64,000 bases of DNA from Pseudomonas syringae KCTC 12500 (GTDB lineage Bacteria > Pseudomonadota > Gammaproteobacteria > Pseudomonadales > Pseudomonadaceae), in assembly GCF_000507185.2 (NCBI RefSeq), contig NZ_AYTM02000002.1, positions 4,809,501-4,873,500 on the forward strand. Reading direction: 5' to 3'. The notes beneath the pieces are model-generated. The model ran no database searches, was not told where the DNA came from, and was given only the letters and a program-made list of their open reading frames with translations. The translations under genes were made by a program, and so were the position numbers. Shown here piece by piece: positions 1 to 9,700 of this stretch. The stretch's first letter is position 1, and every line of letters begins with the position of its first letter.

Positions 1-303
1 AGGCGTTCTGTACAAAAACCATCCACTTTAACTGGACCTTTGCCTTGCTTAGGCGTTCCGAACAGTACGCGTAAGACCATGCCTGATTGACTGTCGGTCG
101 GCACGTGAGCATTTCCAGGTGTTTTTACATCGACCGCGCTTGAGCATAGTCGCTAATGGCGCCTACTATCTCAATGTGATGTCCGTCGAGATCGGCAGTG
201 CTCTACCGGTGTCGAAAACAGACACTGGGTGGCGTAGATGTTCCTTCGCCTGAAAAAGACCGGTAAGGTAGGGGTCAAATTCCAAGACCCGCGAGGAGTA
301 GCG
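1..303. other. Intergenic / upstream region of the small GNAT gene
   Basis: No gene is supported here. The open frames that cross it are antisense to the acetyltransferase gene that follows. A short direct repeat (aggcgtt) occurs at positions 1 and 51. A purine-rich ribosome site (gaggag) lies just before the ATG at 304. Confidence 0.5.
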
Positions 304-591
304 ATGAGCGAGGCGTTGTCCATCCACCATGACGAAGTCGGCCACCATTTCGAAATCATTATCGACGGCCACCGTGCCTATCTGACGTATATGGATCTCG
401 GCAAGCAGACCCTGGACTTCTATCGGACCTTCGTACCGGACGCCTTGCGGGGGCGCGGAATTGCCGCCGCCCTGACCAAGGAGGCGCTCGATTATGCCGA
501 CAGCATGGGCTATTCCGTCATACCGTCCTGCTCTTATGTCGAGCGTTACATGGAGCTGCATGATCTGCAGTCGCAGGCGGCCAAGCTCTGA
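304..591 (+). CDS. Small GNAT-type N-acetyltransferase (YidJ/COG2388-like)
   Basis: A 95-residue protein made up almost entirely of the minimal acetyl-CoA binding core of the short GNAT family. The motif RGRGIAAALTKEAL, about residues 49-62, is the pyrophosphate-binding loop (R/Q-x-x-G-x-G/A). The tail reads IPSCSYVERYMELH, where the family usually has PxCxYv. An upstream in-frame ATG at 238 is less likely, because a gaggag ribosome site sits 7 bases before the ATG at 304 and homologues begin near this point. The substrate is unknown. A strong terminator follows and separates it from the convergent aroF-type gene. Confidence 0.8.
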   Translation: MSEALSIHHDEVGHHFEIIIDGHRAYLTYMDLGKQTLDFYRTFVPDALRGRGIAAALTKEALDYADSMGYSVIPSCSYVERYMELHDLQSQAAKL

Positions 592-627
592 CGACCTGTA
601 GCTACCGACAGACAGTAAGCATAAAAA

Positions 628-656
628 AACGCCGAGCATTTGCTCGGCGTTTTCGT
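628..656. terminator. Bidirectional rho-independent terminator
   Basis: A perfect hairpin (aacgccgagca, loop tt, tgctcggcgtt) is flanked by an A-run on the left and a T-rich stretch on the right. It can therefore end both the acetyltransferase transcript (+) and the DAHP synthase transcript (-). Confidence 0.85.
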
Positions 657-681
657 TATTACAGTGCAGTCGGTCAGGCAA

Positions 682-1758
682 TTACTTGCGCTTGCGAGCT
701 GGCAGCACATCCTTGAGTTTAGCGTGCATGCTACGCAAGGTCTTTTCAGTGCTTTGCCAATCGATGCAGGCATCGGTAATCGACACGCCGTACTGCAATT
801 CCGACAGGTCCTTGGGAATCGCCTGGCAGCCCCAGTTCAAATGGCTCTCGACCATCAAACCGATGATCGATTCGTTGCCTTCCAGGATCTGGTTGGCGAC
901 GTTTTCCATCACCAGCGGTTGCAGCGCCGGGTCCTTGTTGGAGTTGGCATGGCTGCAGTCGACCATGATGTTCGGGCGAATGCCGGACTTGTTCAGCGCC
1001 TGCTCGCAGAGCGCAACGCTGACCGAGTCATAGTTGGGCTTGCCGTTGCCGCCGCGCAGCACCACATGACCGTAGGCATTGCCTTTGGTGGTCACGATCG
1101 ACACGCCGCCTTCCTGGTTGATGCCCAGGAAACGATGCGGGCTCGACACCGATTGCAAGGCGTTGATGGCAACCGTCAGGCCGCCGTCGGTGCCGTTCTT
1201 GAAACCGACTGCCGAGGACAGGCCTGAAGCCATCTCGCGGTGAGTCTGGGATTCTGTGGTGCGTGCGCCGATGGCCGACCAGCTGATCAGGTCCTGCAGA
1301 TACTGCGGAGAGATCGGGTCCAGGGCTTCGGTCGCGGTGGGCAGCCCCATCTCGGCCAGATCCAGCAGCAGCTGGCGACCGATGTGCAGGCCATCCTGGA
1401 TCTTGAACGAGTCATCCAGGTACGGGTCGTTAATCAGGCCTTTCCAGCCTACCGTGGTGCGTGGCTTCTCGAAGTAGACGCGCATCACCAGATACAGCGT
1501 GTCAGACACTTCCGCCGCCAGCGCCTTGAGACGCCCGGCGTACTCCTTGGCTGCCTTCAGGTCGTGGATCGAGCACGGGCCGATCACGATGAACAGGCGG
1601 TGATCATGGCCATCGAGAATGTTGCGAATCACTTCGCGGCCCTGGCTGACGGTGTGCAGGGCAGCATCGGTCAGGGGGATGTCGCGCTTGAGCTGATCCG
1701 GAGTGATCAGAGTCTCGTTGGAGGCAACGTTGAGGTCGTCAATCGGTAAATCAGCCAT
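682..1758 (-). CDS. Phospho-2-dehydro-3-deoxyheptonate aldolase (DAHP synthase, type I AroF/G/H family)
   Basis: Condenses phosphoenolpyruvate with erythrose 4-phosphate, the first step of the shikimate pathway for aromatic amino acids. The 358-residue protein shows the family blocks IGPCSIHD (about 52-59), KPRTTVGWKG (about 91-100) with the PEP-binding arginine and lysine, ESQTHREMASGLS, and MVESHLNWGCQ near the C-terminus. The frame is open further upstream (TTG at 1794, ATG at 1770). The start MADLPIDD at 1758 is preferred because Pseudomonas homologues begin there. No strong ribosome site separates the candidates. Which aromatic amino acid inhibits it cannot be read from sequence. Confidence 0.93.
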   Translation of the reverse strand: MADLPIDDLNVASNETLITPDQLKRDIPLTDAALHTVSQGREVIRNILDGHDHRLFIVIGPCSIHDLKAAKEYAGRLKALAAEVSDTLYLVMRVYFEKPRTTVGWKGLINDPYLDDSFKIQDGLHIGRQLLLDLAEMGLPTATEALDPISPQYLQDLISWSAIGARTTESQTHREMASGLSSAVGFKNGTDGGLTVAINALQSVSSPHRFLGINQEGGVSIVTTKGNAYGHVVLRGGNGKPNYDSVSVALCEQALNKSGIRPNIMVDCSHANSNKDPALQPLVMENVANQILEGNESIIGLMVESHLNWGCQAIPKDLSELQYGVSITDACIDWQSTEKTLRSMHAKLKDVLPARKRK

Positions 1759-1991
1759 CGTGTTACTCATCAGGTCGCGGGTACTGGCCGCCAACGGTCC
1801 CCCGTGCGGCGGTGCCCAGCAGGTTTGAGCGCAGCGGGGAGCCGAACCTTAGCGCGTTATCGCGTTGTTCGACAATAAGTAAACGAGGTATCGGCCAGGT
1901 CTTTGGCCGAGATGCGCTGCCTTATTGCAAGACAATCCGCTGCGACGGATAGTGTACGGCCGCAAATAGCGAGACAGTCAAGGGAGAGGTC

Positions 1992-2963
1992 ATGAGTGTT
2001 GATTCCCGTCGTCCGCGCGTCGGCATCATAGGTACGGGTGCCATCGGTGGCTTTTACGGATTGATGCTGGCGCGTGCCGGATACGATGTGCATTTTCTGC
2101 TGCGCAGCGAGTTTGACACGGTGGCACGCGAAGGTTTGCAGGTCAAAAGCGCCGTGCATGGCGAGCTGTCCCTCAAGCCTGTTCAGGCGTATCGCTCGGC
2201 GGCTGAAATGCCACCTTGTGACTGGCTGCTGGTCGGCACCAAGAGCACCGGCAATGCCGCGCTCGGCCCGATCATTCGCCAGGCGGCTGCGCCAAACGCC
2301 AGCGTGCTGCTGTTGCAGAACGGTCTGGCTGTCGAAGACCAGCTGCGTAATGTCCTGCCCGACAGCCTGCACATACTCGGCGGGCTGTGCTTCGTCTGCG
2401 TCAACCGGGTTGCGCCCGGCGTCGTCGCCCATGAAGCCTTCGGCGCGGTCAGTATCGGCTATCACAGCGGCCCGGCTGAAGATGAGGCGAGGCGCATGGC
2501 GGTTGTCGAAGCCTGCGCGGCCCTGTTCAGGACAGCCGGCATCGACGCACCGGTCATGGCCAATCTGCAACAGGCCCGCTGGCAGAAGCTGGTCTGGAAT
2601 GTGCCCTATAACGGGCTGTCGGCCTTGTTGCAGACCAGTACCGGCCGATTGATGGCCGACCCTGACAGCCAGGCCTTGATCCGGTCGCTGATGGACGAGG
2701 TCGTGCAGGGCGCCGAGGCCTGTGGACATGCGTTGCCGCCGGGTTTCGCGCAGCATCTGTTTACGGTGACCGAAAGCATGCCGGATTACAGGCCCAGCAT
2801 GTACCACGACCTGGCCGAAAGACGCCCGCTGGAGCTGGACGCCATTTATGCCCGGCCCCTCGCAGCAGCGCTTGCCGCCGGGTTTGACATGCCTCGCGTG
2901 CGGGCGCTTTATCAGGCACTGGCGTTCATCGATCGGGGCAACCACCCGGCAAGCAAGGAGTGA
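1992..2963 (+). CDS. Putative 2-dehydropantoate 2-reductase (PanE/ApbA family)
   Basis: A 323-residue NADPH-dependent reductase of the ketopantoate reductase family, which makes pantoate for coenzyme A. The N-terminus has the Rossmann motif IGTGAIGGFYG (about 12-22). The C-terminal domain has the catalytic-lysine block QKLVWNVPYNGLSALL and the substrate block PSMYHDLAERRPLELDAI. Pseudomonads carry several paralogues, so the true substrate may be another 2-keto acid. It stands 3 bases before the 5'-nucleotidase gene, whose ribosome site (aaggag) lies in its last codons, so the two are probably cotranscribed. Confidence 0.85.
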   Translation: MSVDSRRPRVGIIGTGAIGGFYGLMLARAGYDVHFLLRSEFDTVAREGLQVKSAVHGELSLKPVQAYRSAAEMPPCDWLLVGTKSTGNAALGPIIRQAAAPNASVLLLQNGLAVEDQLRNVLPDSLHILGGLCFVCVNRVAPGVVAHEAFGAVSIGYHSGPAEDEARRMAVVEACAALFRTAGIDAPVMANLQQARWQKLVWNVPYNGLSALLQTSTGRLMADPDSQALIRSLMDEVVQGAEACGHALPPGFAQHLFTVTESMPDYRPSMYHDLAERRPLELDAIYARPLAAALAAGFDMPRVRALYQALAFIDRGNHPASKE

Positions 2964-2966
2964 TTC

Positions 2967-3887
2967 ATGACAGAAGCTGAAGACCACAAGCTGGTACTGG
3001 CGATTTCATCGCGCGCGCTGTTCGATCTGCGCGACAGTCATGAGGTGTACATGGCCGATGGGGTCGAGGCCTACCGCAAGTATCAGATCGAGCATGAGGA
3101 CGAAATCCTCGCGCAGGGCGATGCGTTCCCGCTGGTCGAAAAACTGCTGAGCCTCAATGCCAGCCTGGAAAAGGCGCGCGTCGAAGTGGTGCTGGTGTCG
3201 CGCAACAGTGCCGATACCGGGCTGCGAGTCTTCAACTCGATTCAGCATTATGGCCTCGACATCAGCCGCGCCGCCTTTGCCGGCGGACGCAGTCCTTACC
3301 CGTATCTTGCAGCGTTTGGCTGCCACCTGTTTCTCTCGACGCATGCCGAGGATGTACGCAGCGCCCTGGACGCCGGGTTCGCGGCCGCGACCATCCTTTC
3401 GGGTGGTGCACGGCGTGCAGCCAGCGCCGAGTTGCGGATTGCCTTCGATGGCGACGCCGTGTTGTTTTCCGACGAATCAGAGCGGGTTTACCAAAGCGGC
3501 GGGCTGGCAGCCTTTCAGGCCAGCGAGCGTGAGTGGGCTCGCGAGCCGTTGCGCGGCGGGCCTTTCAAGCCGTTTCTTGCCGCACTCAATCAATTGCAGC
3601 GCGAGTTTCCCGACGCAAGCTGCCCGATTCGCACCGCGCTGGTCACGGCTCGCTCGGCACCTGCCCATGAGCGCGTGATCCGCACCCTGCGCGAATGGGA
3701 CATTCGTCTGGACGAGTCGCTGTTTCTCGGTGGATTGCAAAAGTCGGCCTTCCTTGAAGCGTTCGCCGCCGATGTGTTTTTCGACGATCAGCCCGGCCAC
3801 TGCGAGAAGGCGCGTGATGTGGTCGCGACGGGACACGTTCCGCACGGCATCAGCAACGAAATCGTGCCGCTTGCCGACGGGGGCTGA
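2967..3887 (+). CDS. 5'-nucleotidase (cytosolic cN-I-like family, PF06189)
   Basis: A 306-residue protein of the bacterial family related to eukaryotic cytosolic 5'-nucleotidase I, which dephosphorylates nucleoside monophosphates. Typical family blocks are the N-terminal LVLAISSRALFDLRDSHEVY, the middle VVLVSRNSADTGLRVFNSI, IAFDGDAVLFSDESE (about 157-171), and FLGGLQKSAFLEAFAADVFFDDQ near the end, with HAD-like aspartates. It follows the PanE-like gene with only 3 bases between them. No signal peptide is seen, so it should act in the cytoplasm. The family is clear; the preferred nucleotide is not. Confidence 0.85.
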   Translation: MTEAEDHKLVLAISSRALFDLRDSHEVYMADGVEAYRKYQIEHEDEILAQGDAFPLVEKLLSLNASLEKARVEVVLVSRNSADTGLRVFNSIQHYGLDISRAAFAGGRSPYPYLAAFGCHLFLSTHAEDVRSALDAGFAAATILSGGARRAASAELRIAFDGDAVLFSDESERVYQSGGLAAFQASEREWAREPLRGGPFKPFLAALNQLQREFPDASCPIRTALVTARSAPAHERVIRTLREWDIRLDESLFLGGLQKSAFLEAFAADVFFDDQPGHCEKARDVVATGHVPHGISNEIVPLADGG

Positions 3888-3963
3888 GAAGTCCGCCGTC
3901 ACAGCCGATGATGCGCTGCTACGCTGAGTCAATCTCCGCCATTCCGGTTGTACGGGAGGTTGT

Positions 3964-4458
3964 ATGGTCCGTTCGATGCTGTATGCCGCAGACCTCGGTC
4001 TGTACGCGCCTTACGTAACGCAGCACGCGCTGGCGCTGGCTCGAACGTTCAACGCCGAGCTGTACGTCATCCATGTCGTCGAGCCTCTGGGCCTGTTCGC
4101 CGAGTCGGTGCTGCAGAGTTACCTGGGCGAGGAAGCGCTGAAAGAGCTTCGCGGCAAAGGTGTGAATGCGTTTCTGAGTGGAATAGAGCAACGAATGCTC
4201 GACGGGTTTCGTGAAGAATTGGGGGAAGGGCACTCGGACCTTTCCCTGATTCGTACGGTGCGTGTCGTTCAGGGCGAGCCTGCCAGCGTGATTCTCGAAC
4301 AGGCGCACAGGCTGAATGTGGATTTGCTGGTGGTCGGCAGTCACAGCCGCAGGATGGAAGAGGGCACCTCGGTGGGCCGCACGGCTGCCAGGGTCCTGCA
4401 GTTTTCCGATGTGCCGGTCTACATGGTTCCGATGATGTTGAAAAAGGGGCGGGGGTAG
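3964..4458 (+). CDS. Universal stress protein, UspA family
   Basis: A 164-residue single-domain Usp. The ATP-binding signature G-2x-G-9x-G-S/T is recognisable in VVGSHSRRMEEGTSVGRTAARVL (written here only in part: VVGSHSRR at about 128 and SVGRTAARVL at about 140). The N-terminal strand MLYAADLGLYAPYVTQHAL fits the fold. A ribosome site (gggagg) lies 7 bases before the ATG. Probable role: ATP-binding stress-adaptation protein; no partner can be named. It is just upstream of cysB, in the same order as in other pseudomonads. Confidence 0.87.
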   Translation: MVRSMLYAADLGLYAPYVTQHALALARTFNAELYVIHVVEPLGLFAESVLQSYLGEEALKELRGKGVNAFLSGIEQRMLDGFREELGEGHSDLSLIRTVRVVQGEPASVILEQAHRLNVDLLVVGSHSRRMEEGTSVGRTAARVLQFSDVPVYMVPMMLKKGRG

Positions 4459-4599
4459 AGGAAAGGTCCAATTGGTGGTTTTAATGAAATCGAGCGTGCG
4501 ATCACCTTACAAAGGTGATAAAAAGTTCTAGAATTATTCGTCTCACCATTAATCCAGTTATATACCGTCGCCGATACCCATAGGGTTTATCTGCTTTGA

Positions 4600-5583
<984 letters not shown>

Positions 5584-5593
5584 AAGCAGTTTT

Positions 5594-5668
5594 GAGCTAC
5601 AAGCTGCAAGCTGCAAGTAAAAGCGCGCAGGCTGTAGCTTGTAGCTTGTAGCTTGTAGCTTGTAGCTC
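5594..5668. repeat. Iterated gtagctt heptad repeat forming a long inverted repeat / terminator
   Basis: The left arm (gagctacaagctgcaagctgcaag) and the right arm (about four tandem copies of gtagctt ending in gtagctc) are reverse complements around a short GC-rich loop. It lies between the convergent genes cysB and cysH, so a bidirectional terminator role is likely. The tandem heptads allow slippage and several alternative pairings. Confidence 0.75.
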
Positions 5669-5674
5669 GCGACG

Positions 5675-6409
5675 TCAGTCGCGCACTATCAGATTGCCCG
5701 CATGCAGCCCGCATTCCTTCTGCGTGGCTTCTTCCCACCACCAGCGACCCTCGCGCTCGTGCTGGTTCGGCAATACCGGGCGGGTGCAGGGTTCGCAGCC
5801 GATGCTGATGAAGCCGCGCTCGTGCAGGCTGTTGTAGGGCAGCTCCAGCATGCGGATGTAGCCCCAGATTTCCTCACTGCTCATCTGCGCTAGCGGGTTG
5901 AATTTGTACAGCGTGCGCTCGGCTGTCGAAAAAGCGCTGTCGATTTCCAACGCGGCAACGGCGCTGCGCGTGCCGGGGCTCTGATCACGGCGCTGGCCGG
6001 TTGCCCAGGCGCTGACGCCAGACAGTTTGCGCCGCAGCGGCTCGATCTTGCGGATGCCGCAGCATTCGCCATGGCCGTCCCGGTAAAAGCTGAACAGGCC
6101 CTTTTCCTTGACGAAAGGTTCAAGCTTGCTGTGATCGGGCGAAACGATCTCGATCTCGATCTTGTAGTGCTCGCGGACCTGCTCGATGAAACGATAGGTT
6201 TCCGCATGCAGGCGCCCTGTATCGAGGCTGAAGACCTTGACGTTCTTGTTCAGCTTCCAGGCCATGTCGACCAGAACCACGTCCTCGGCACCGCTGAAAG
6301 AGATCCACAGTTCGTCGCCGAAGTGCTCGAAGGCCAGTTTCAGAATGTCTTGTGCAGATTTGTTCGCATAGGTCGTCGCCAGTTCAGCGACGTCGAAAGG
6401 TTGGCTCAT
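5675..6409 (-). CDS. cysH: Phosphoadenylyl/adenylyl-sulfate reductase (assimilatory, CysH)
   Basis: Reduces activated sulfate to sulfite with thioredoxin. The 244-residue protein has the PP-loop-like [11 protein letters not shown] and [12 protein letters not shown], the pair [14 protein letters not shown], the pair GCEPCTRPV and the C-terminal ECGLH with the catalytic cysteine. The four cysteines CC...CxxC bind a [4Fe-4S] cluster, so by family knowledge it should use adenylyl sulfate (APS), as in Pseudomonas, instead of PAPS. The start chosen is [10 protein letters not shown] at 6409; the open frame extends 21 codons upstream without family similarity. It should be under CysB control. Confidence 0.95.
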   Translation of the reverse strand: MSQPFDVAELATTYANKSAQDILKLAFEHFGDELWISFSGAEDVVLVDMAWKLNKNVKVFSLDTGRLHAETYRFIEQVREHYKIEIEIVSPDHSKLEPFVKEKGLFSFYRDGHGECCGIRKIEPLRRKLSGVSAWATGQRRDQSPGTRSAVAALEIDSAFSTAERTLYKFNPLAQMSSEEIWGYIRMLELPYNSLHERGFISIGCEPCTRPVLPNQHEREGRWWWEEATQKECGLHAGNLIVRD

Positions 6410-6548
6410 CAGGCGGCTTCCTAAAATGCAAGAGTGGCGCTTAAGCGCTCGTGATGGCGGCAATGGTAACAAAATCCGCTGTTCAGTGGCCGCTGCCAGC
6501 GGCTAGAGTGCCACTTCCGCCGAGAGTGAATGGTCTGAGGAGTGTGCT

Positions 6549-7166
6549 GTGGAAATTGCCTGTCTGGACCTTGAGGGTGTGCTGGTCCCGGAAATCTGGA
6601 TCGCCTTTGCCGAGAAAACCGGCATCGAATCGCTGCGTGCTACCACGCGGGACATTCCCGACTACGACGTGCTGATGAAGCAGCGCCTGCGCATTCTCGA
6701 TGAACATGGTCTGAAACTGGCGGATATTCAGGAAGTGATCGGCACCCTCAAGCCCCTGGAGGGCGCCGTGGACTTCGTCAACTGGCTGCGCGAGCGGTTT
6801 CAGGTGGTGATTCTCTCGGACACGTTCTACGAGTTTTCTCAGCCGCTGATGCGGCAACTGGGTTTTCCGACCCTGCTGTGTCATCGCCTGATCACTGACG
6901 AGACCGACCGGGTGGTCAGTTACCAGTTGCGCCAGAAAGACCCCAAGCGTCAGTCGGTGCTGGCCTTCAAGAGCCTGTATTACCGGATCATTGCTGCCGG
7001 CGATTCGTATAATGACACGACCATGCTGGGCGAGGCCGATGCTGGCATCCTGTTCCACGCTCCTGACAACGTGATCCGCGAATTCCCGCAGTTTCCGGCG
7101 GTGCACACTTTCGATGACCTGAAAAAGGAATTCATCAAGGCCTCGAATCGGGATTTGATGCTTTGA
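6549..7166 (+). CDS. thrH: Bifunctional phosphoserine phosphatase / homoserine phosphotransferase ThrH
   Basis: A HAD-superfamily enzyme that in Pseudomonas dephosphorylates phosphoserine and can transfer the phosphate to homoserine, linking serine and threonine synthesis. It is 205 residues long. HAD motif I is at the N-terminus (CLDLEGVLVPE, about 5-15), motif II is VVILSDTFYEF, and motif III/IV is AAGDSYNDTTML. The usual DxD is DLE here, as in ThrH proteins. The start is GTG at 6549 after a tgaggag ribosome site. The next gene, pabB, is convergent. Confidence 0.93.
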   Translation: MEIACLDLEGVLVPEIWIAFAEKTGIESLRATTRDIPDYDVLMKQRLRILDEHGLKLADIQEVIGTLKPLEGAVDFVNWLRERFQVVILSDTFYEFSQPLMRQLGFPTLLCHRLITDETDRVVSYQLRQKDPKRQSVLAFKSLYYRIIAAGDSYNDTTMLGEADAGILFHAPDNVIREFPQFPAVHTFDDLKKEFIKASNRDLML

Positions 7167-7202
7167 GGGCGAAGCCTCGGTTGCGCGCGACTGGAGACAG
7201 TT

Positions 7203-7298
7203 GACGCAGAGCGTCACGAAATGATCTGGCTATCGTGCCGACGCTCTGCGTCGGTACGCCGTTCTGGACGCTCTGCGTCCTCTTTGCGACGCAGAGCG
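7203..7298. repeat. Cluster of four gacgcagagcgtc palindromic-repeat copies
   Basis: The unit gacgcagagcgtc occurs at 7203-7215 (sense), 7240-7252 and 7267-7279 (inverted: gacgctctgcgtc) and truncated at 7288-7298. It lies between the convergent genes thrH and pabB, so the paired copies can form hairpins in either transcript. The segment gttctggacgctctgcgtcc at 7261-7280 recurs exactly at 17819-17838, which shows that it is a dispersed family. Confidence 0.8.
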
Positions 7299-7300
7299 GT

Positions 7301-8644
7301 TCAGAGTGCTTCAAGCGTCTCCAGCAGTACGCGGACTTTGGTGAAGGTTTCCTGATATTCCGCCTCGCAGTCCGAGTCGGCGACGATGCCGCCACCGCCC
7401 CAGCAGGAAATCTGTCCGTCTTTGACCAGCAGGCTGCGGATGGCGATCGAGCTGTCCATTTCGCCGCGCACGTCCAGGTACATCAGTGAGCCGCAATACA
7501 GGCTGCGGCGGGTCGGCTCCAGCTCGTCGATGATCTGCATGGCGCGGATCTTCGGTGCGCCGGTGATGGAGCCGCCGGGGAAGCTGCCGCCGATCAGGTC
7601 CAGTGCATCGTTGCCAGCGGCCAGCTCTCCGGTCACGCTGCTGACCAGATGGTGCACATTGGGGTAGCTTTCCAGGCTGAACAGCTCGGGGACTTTCACC
7701 GAGCCGATGCGGCAGCTGCGGCCCAGGTCGTTGCGCAGCAAATCGACGATCATCAGGTTCTCTGCGCGGTCCTTGTCGCTGGCCAGCAGTTCGGCGGCGA
7801 AGGCAGCATCCTGCGCCGGGTCGGCGCTGCGTGGCCGCGTGCCTTTGATCGGGCGGGTTTCGACCTGCCGGGCGCTGACCCGCACGAAGCGCTCGGGAGA
7901 AAGACTCAGAATCGCATCGGCCCCCGGCAGGCTCAGGTAGCCGGCGAACGGCGTCGGGCAAGCTGCTCGCAGCGCACAATAGGCGGCCCATGGGTCACCG
8001 ACGCACTGCGCCTGAAAGCGTTGTGCAAAGTTGACCTGGTAGCAGTCACCGGCCTGAATGTAGGCCTGAATGCGTTCGAAAGCATGGCGATAGTTATCCG
8101 CGCTGATGCTGGCCTGAAACGGCTGGCTGAGACGGAACTCCGTGTGCGGCTCAGGGATATCGACAGAGAACAGCTCAATCAGCCGTTTGCGCTCGCTGGC
8201 GGCCAGAGACGGGTGAAAAATCAGCTGGCTGGTCTGCTCCTGATGATCACTGATCAGCGCCCAGGCGTAGAGCCCCAGACGGGCCTCGGGCAGTTGCAGG
8301 TCATCAATGGCCTGATCCGGCAACGGCTCCAGGCGTCGACCAAATTCATAACTCAGATAACCGATCAGGCCGCCAGCGAAGGGCAGCTCGCATTCGTCAG
8401 GCAGTTGCGCTGCGCCGAGCGCCTTGAGGCTGTCGCGCAAGCGCTGGAGGTAGGCGGCGCCGTCTTCATCATCGGCAACGCTCAGTTCCTGCAGCGGCCA
8501 TGCACTGAGCAGGTCATGTCGGCCCCGCACGGCTGTAGGCCTGCCGCTGTCGAGCAGCACCGCACCCGGCGCTTCGCGGATTCGCGCAAAGAACGCGATC
8601 GGGTCGGCGCTGTAGGGCAGGGGGTGTATCGAACAGATCGGCAT
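7301..8644 (-). CDS. pabB: Aminodeoxychorismate synthase component I (PabB)
   Basis: Converts chorismate and ammonia to 4-amino-4-deoxychorismate, on the way to p-aminobenzoate and folate. The 447-residue length matches PabB, which is shorter than most TrpE proteins. The chorismate-binding domain has ETRPIKGTRPR (with the PIKGT lysine), DRAENLMIVDLLRNDLGR, and GGSFPGGSITGAPK close to the C-terminus. The N-terminal half shows GGLIGYLSYEFGRRLEPLP, as in the anthranilate-synthase component I N-domain. It lacks a fused glutamine amidotransferase, so ammonia must come from a separate PabA. ATG start at 8644. Confidence 0.93.
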   Translation of the reverse strand: MPICSIHPLPYSADPIAFFARIREAPGAVLLDSGRPTAVRGRHDLLSAWPLQELSVADDEDGAAYLQRLRDSLKALGAAQLPDECELPFAGGLIGYLSYEFGRRLEPLPDQAIDDLQLPEARLGLYAWALISDHQEQTSQLIFHPSLAASERKRLIELFSVDIPEPHTEFRLSQPFQASISADNYRHAFERIQAYIQAGDCYQVNFAQRFQAQCVGDPWAAYCALRAACPTPFAGYLSLPGADAILSLSPERFVRVSARQVETRPIKGTRPRSADPAQDAAFAAELLASDKDRAENLMIVDLLRNDLGRSCRIGSVKVPELFSLESYPNVHHLVSSVTGELAAGNDALDLIGGSFPGGSITGAPKIRAMQIIDELEPTRRSLYCGSLMYLDVRGEMDSSIAIRSLLVKDGQISCWGGGGIVADSDCEAEYQETFTKVRVLLETLEAL

Positions 8645-8719
8645 CGTCGAATATCGGTCTTGGAAACGCGGCTGGCGATTGTAGCCTTGCCGGTGCGGCA
8701 GTCCTAGCGGTATGTCGGT

Positions 8720-9700
8720 TCAGACGCCAGGCACATGACCGAACAGGTCCTGGACAAAGCTGACCCGCTCCTGCGCTGATTCCTGGCGTCCTTCGAGAGC
8801 CAGTTGCTCCAGACGCGCCTCGACGGCCTGAGTGCGATGGGTAAGGCCGCTGTCGTTGGCGATCTGAATGTTCAGGCCGGGACGGGCGTTGAGCTCCAGA
8901 ATCAGCGGGCCTTTGTCCTGGTCCAGCACCATGTCGACGCCGATGTAGCCCAGGCCGCACAACTCGTAGCACTCGGCGGCAAGCTTCATGAAGCCGTCCC
9001 AGTTGGGCAGTTGCACGCCATCCACCGAGTGGGTGGTGTCCGGGTGCTTGCTGATGATGTTGTTCAGCCAGGTGCCTTGCAGGGTGACGCCGGTGGCCAA
9101 GTCCACACCCACGCCAATGGCGCCTTGGTGAAGGTTGGCCTTGCCGCCTGATTGGCGGGTAGGCAGGCGCAGCATGGCCATCACCGGATACCCCATCAGC
9201 ACGATGATGCGGATGTCCGGTACGCCTTCATAGCTGATGCTTTTGAAGATCGGGTCCGGCACGACCCTGTATTCGATCAGTGCGCGGTCGCGGTGGCCGC
9301 CCAATGAATAAAGGCCGGTAAGGATGCTGGATACCTGATGTTCGATTTCCGAGTGGCTGATGATGCGTCCCGAGACGGTGCGAAAGCGCTCCTCGAAACG
9401 GTCGGCGATCACCAGAATGCCATCGCCGCCTGCGCCCTGTGCGGGTTTGATCACGAAGTCGCTGTGCGCGCCGATGATCTCGTCGAGCCTGTCGATTTCC
9501 TTTTCCGTGGAAATCACGCCGTACATCTCCGGCACATGAATGCCTGCGGCGATGGCGCGCTCCTTGGTGATGATCTTGTCATCGACGATCGGATAGAGGC
9601 TGCGCTTGTTGTACTTGAGCACGTAGTCGGCGTTACGTCGATTGATGCCCATGATGCCGCGGGCTTCGAGCGCCTTCCAGGTTTTCCACCAGCCGATCAC
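8720..9700 (-). CDS. Alpha-L-glutamate-ligase-like ATP-grasp protein (RimK-type)
   Basis: A 326-residue ATP-grasp enzyme of the family that adds amino acids to a carboxyl acceptor. The core is recognisable as DFVIKPAQGAGGDGILVI (ATP-binding loop, about 97-114), RIIVLMGYPVMAMLRLPT, and LILELNARPGLNIQIAN (metal-binding E and N, about 268-284). It starts with GTG and overlaps the stop of the upstream 7TM gene by four bases (GTGA), so translation is probably coupled. Together with the retropepsin-like and 7TM genes it forms a conserved three-gene operon of unknown physiological role. The acceptor cannot be predicted. Confidence 0.85.
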   Translation of the reverse strand: MIGWWKTWKALEARGIMGINRRNADYVLKYNKRSLYPIVDDKIITKERAIAAGIHVPEMYGVISTEKEIDRLDEIIGAHSDFVIKPAQGAGGDGILVIADRFEERFRTVSGRIISHSEIEHQVSSILTGLYSLGGHRDRALIEYRVVPDPIFKSISYEGVPDIRIIVLMGYPVMAMLRLPTRQSGGKANLHQGAIGVGVDLATGVTLQGTWLNNIISKHPDTTHSVDGVQLPNWDGFMKLAAECYELCGLGYIGVDMVLDQDKGPLILELNARPGLNIQIANDSGLTHRTQAVEARLEQLALEGRQESAQERVSFVQDLFGHVPGV

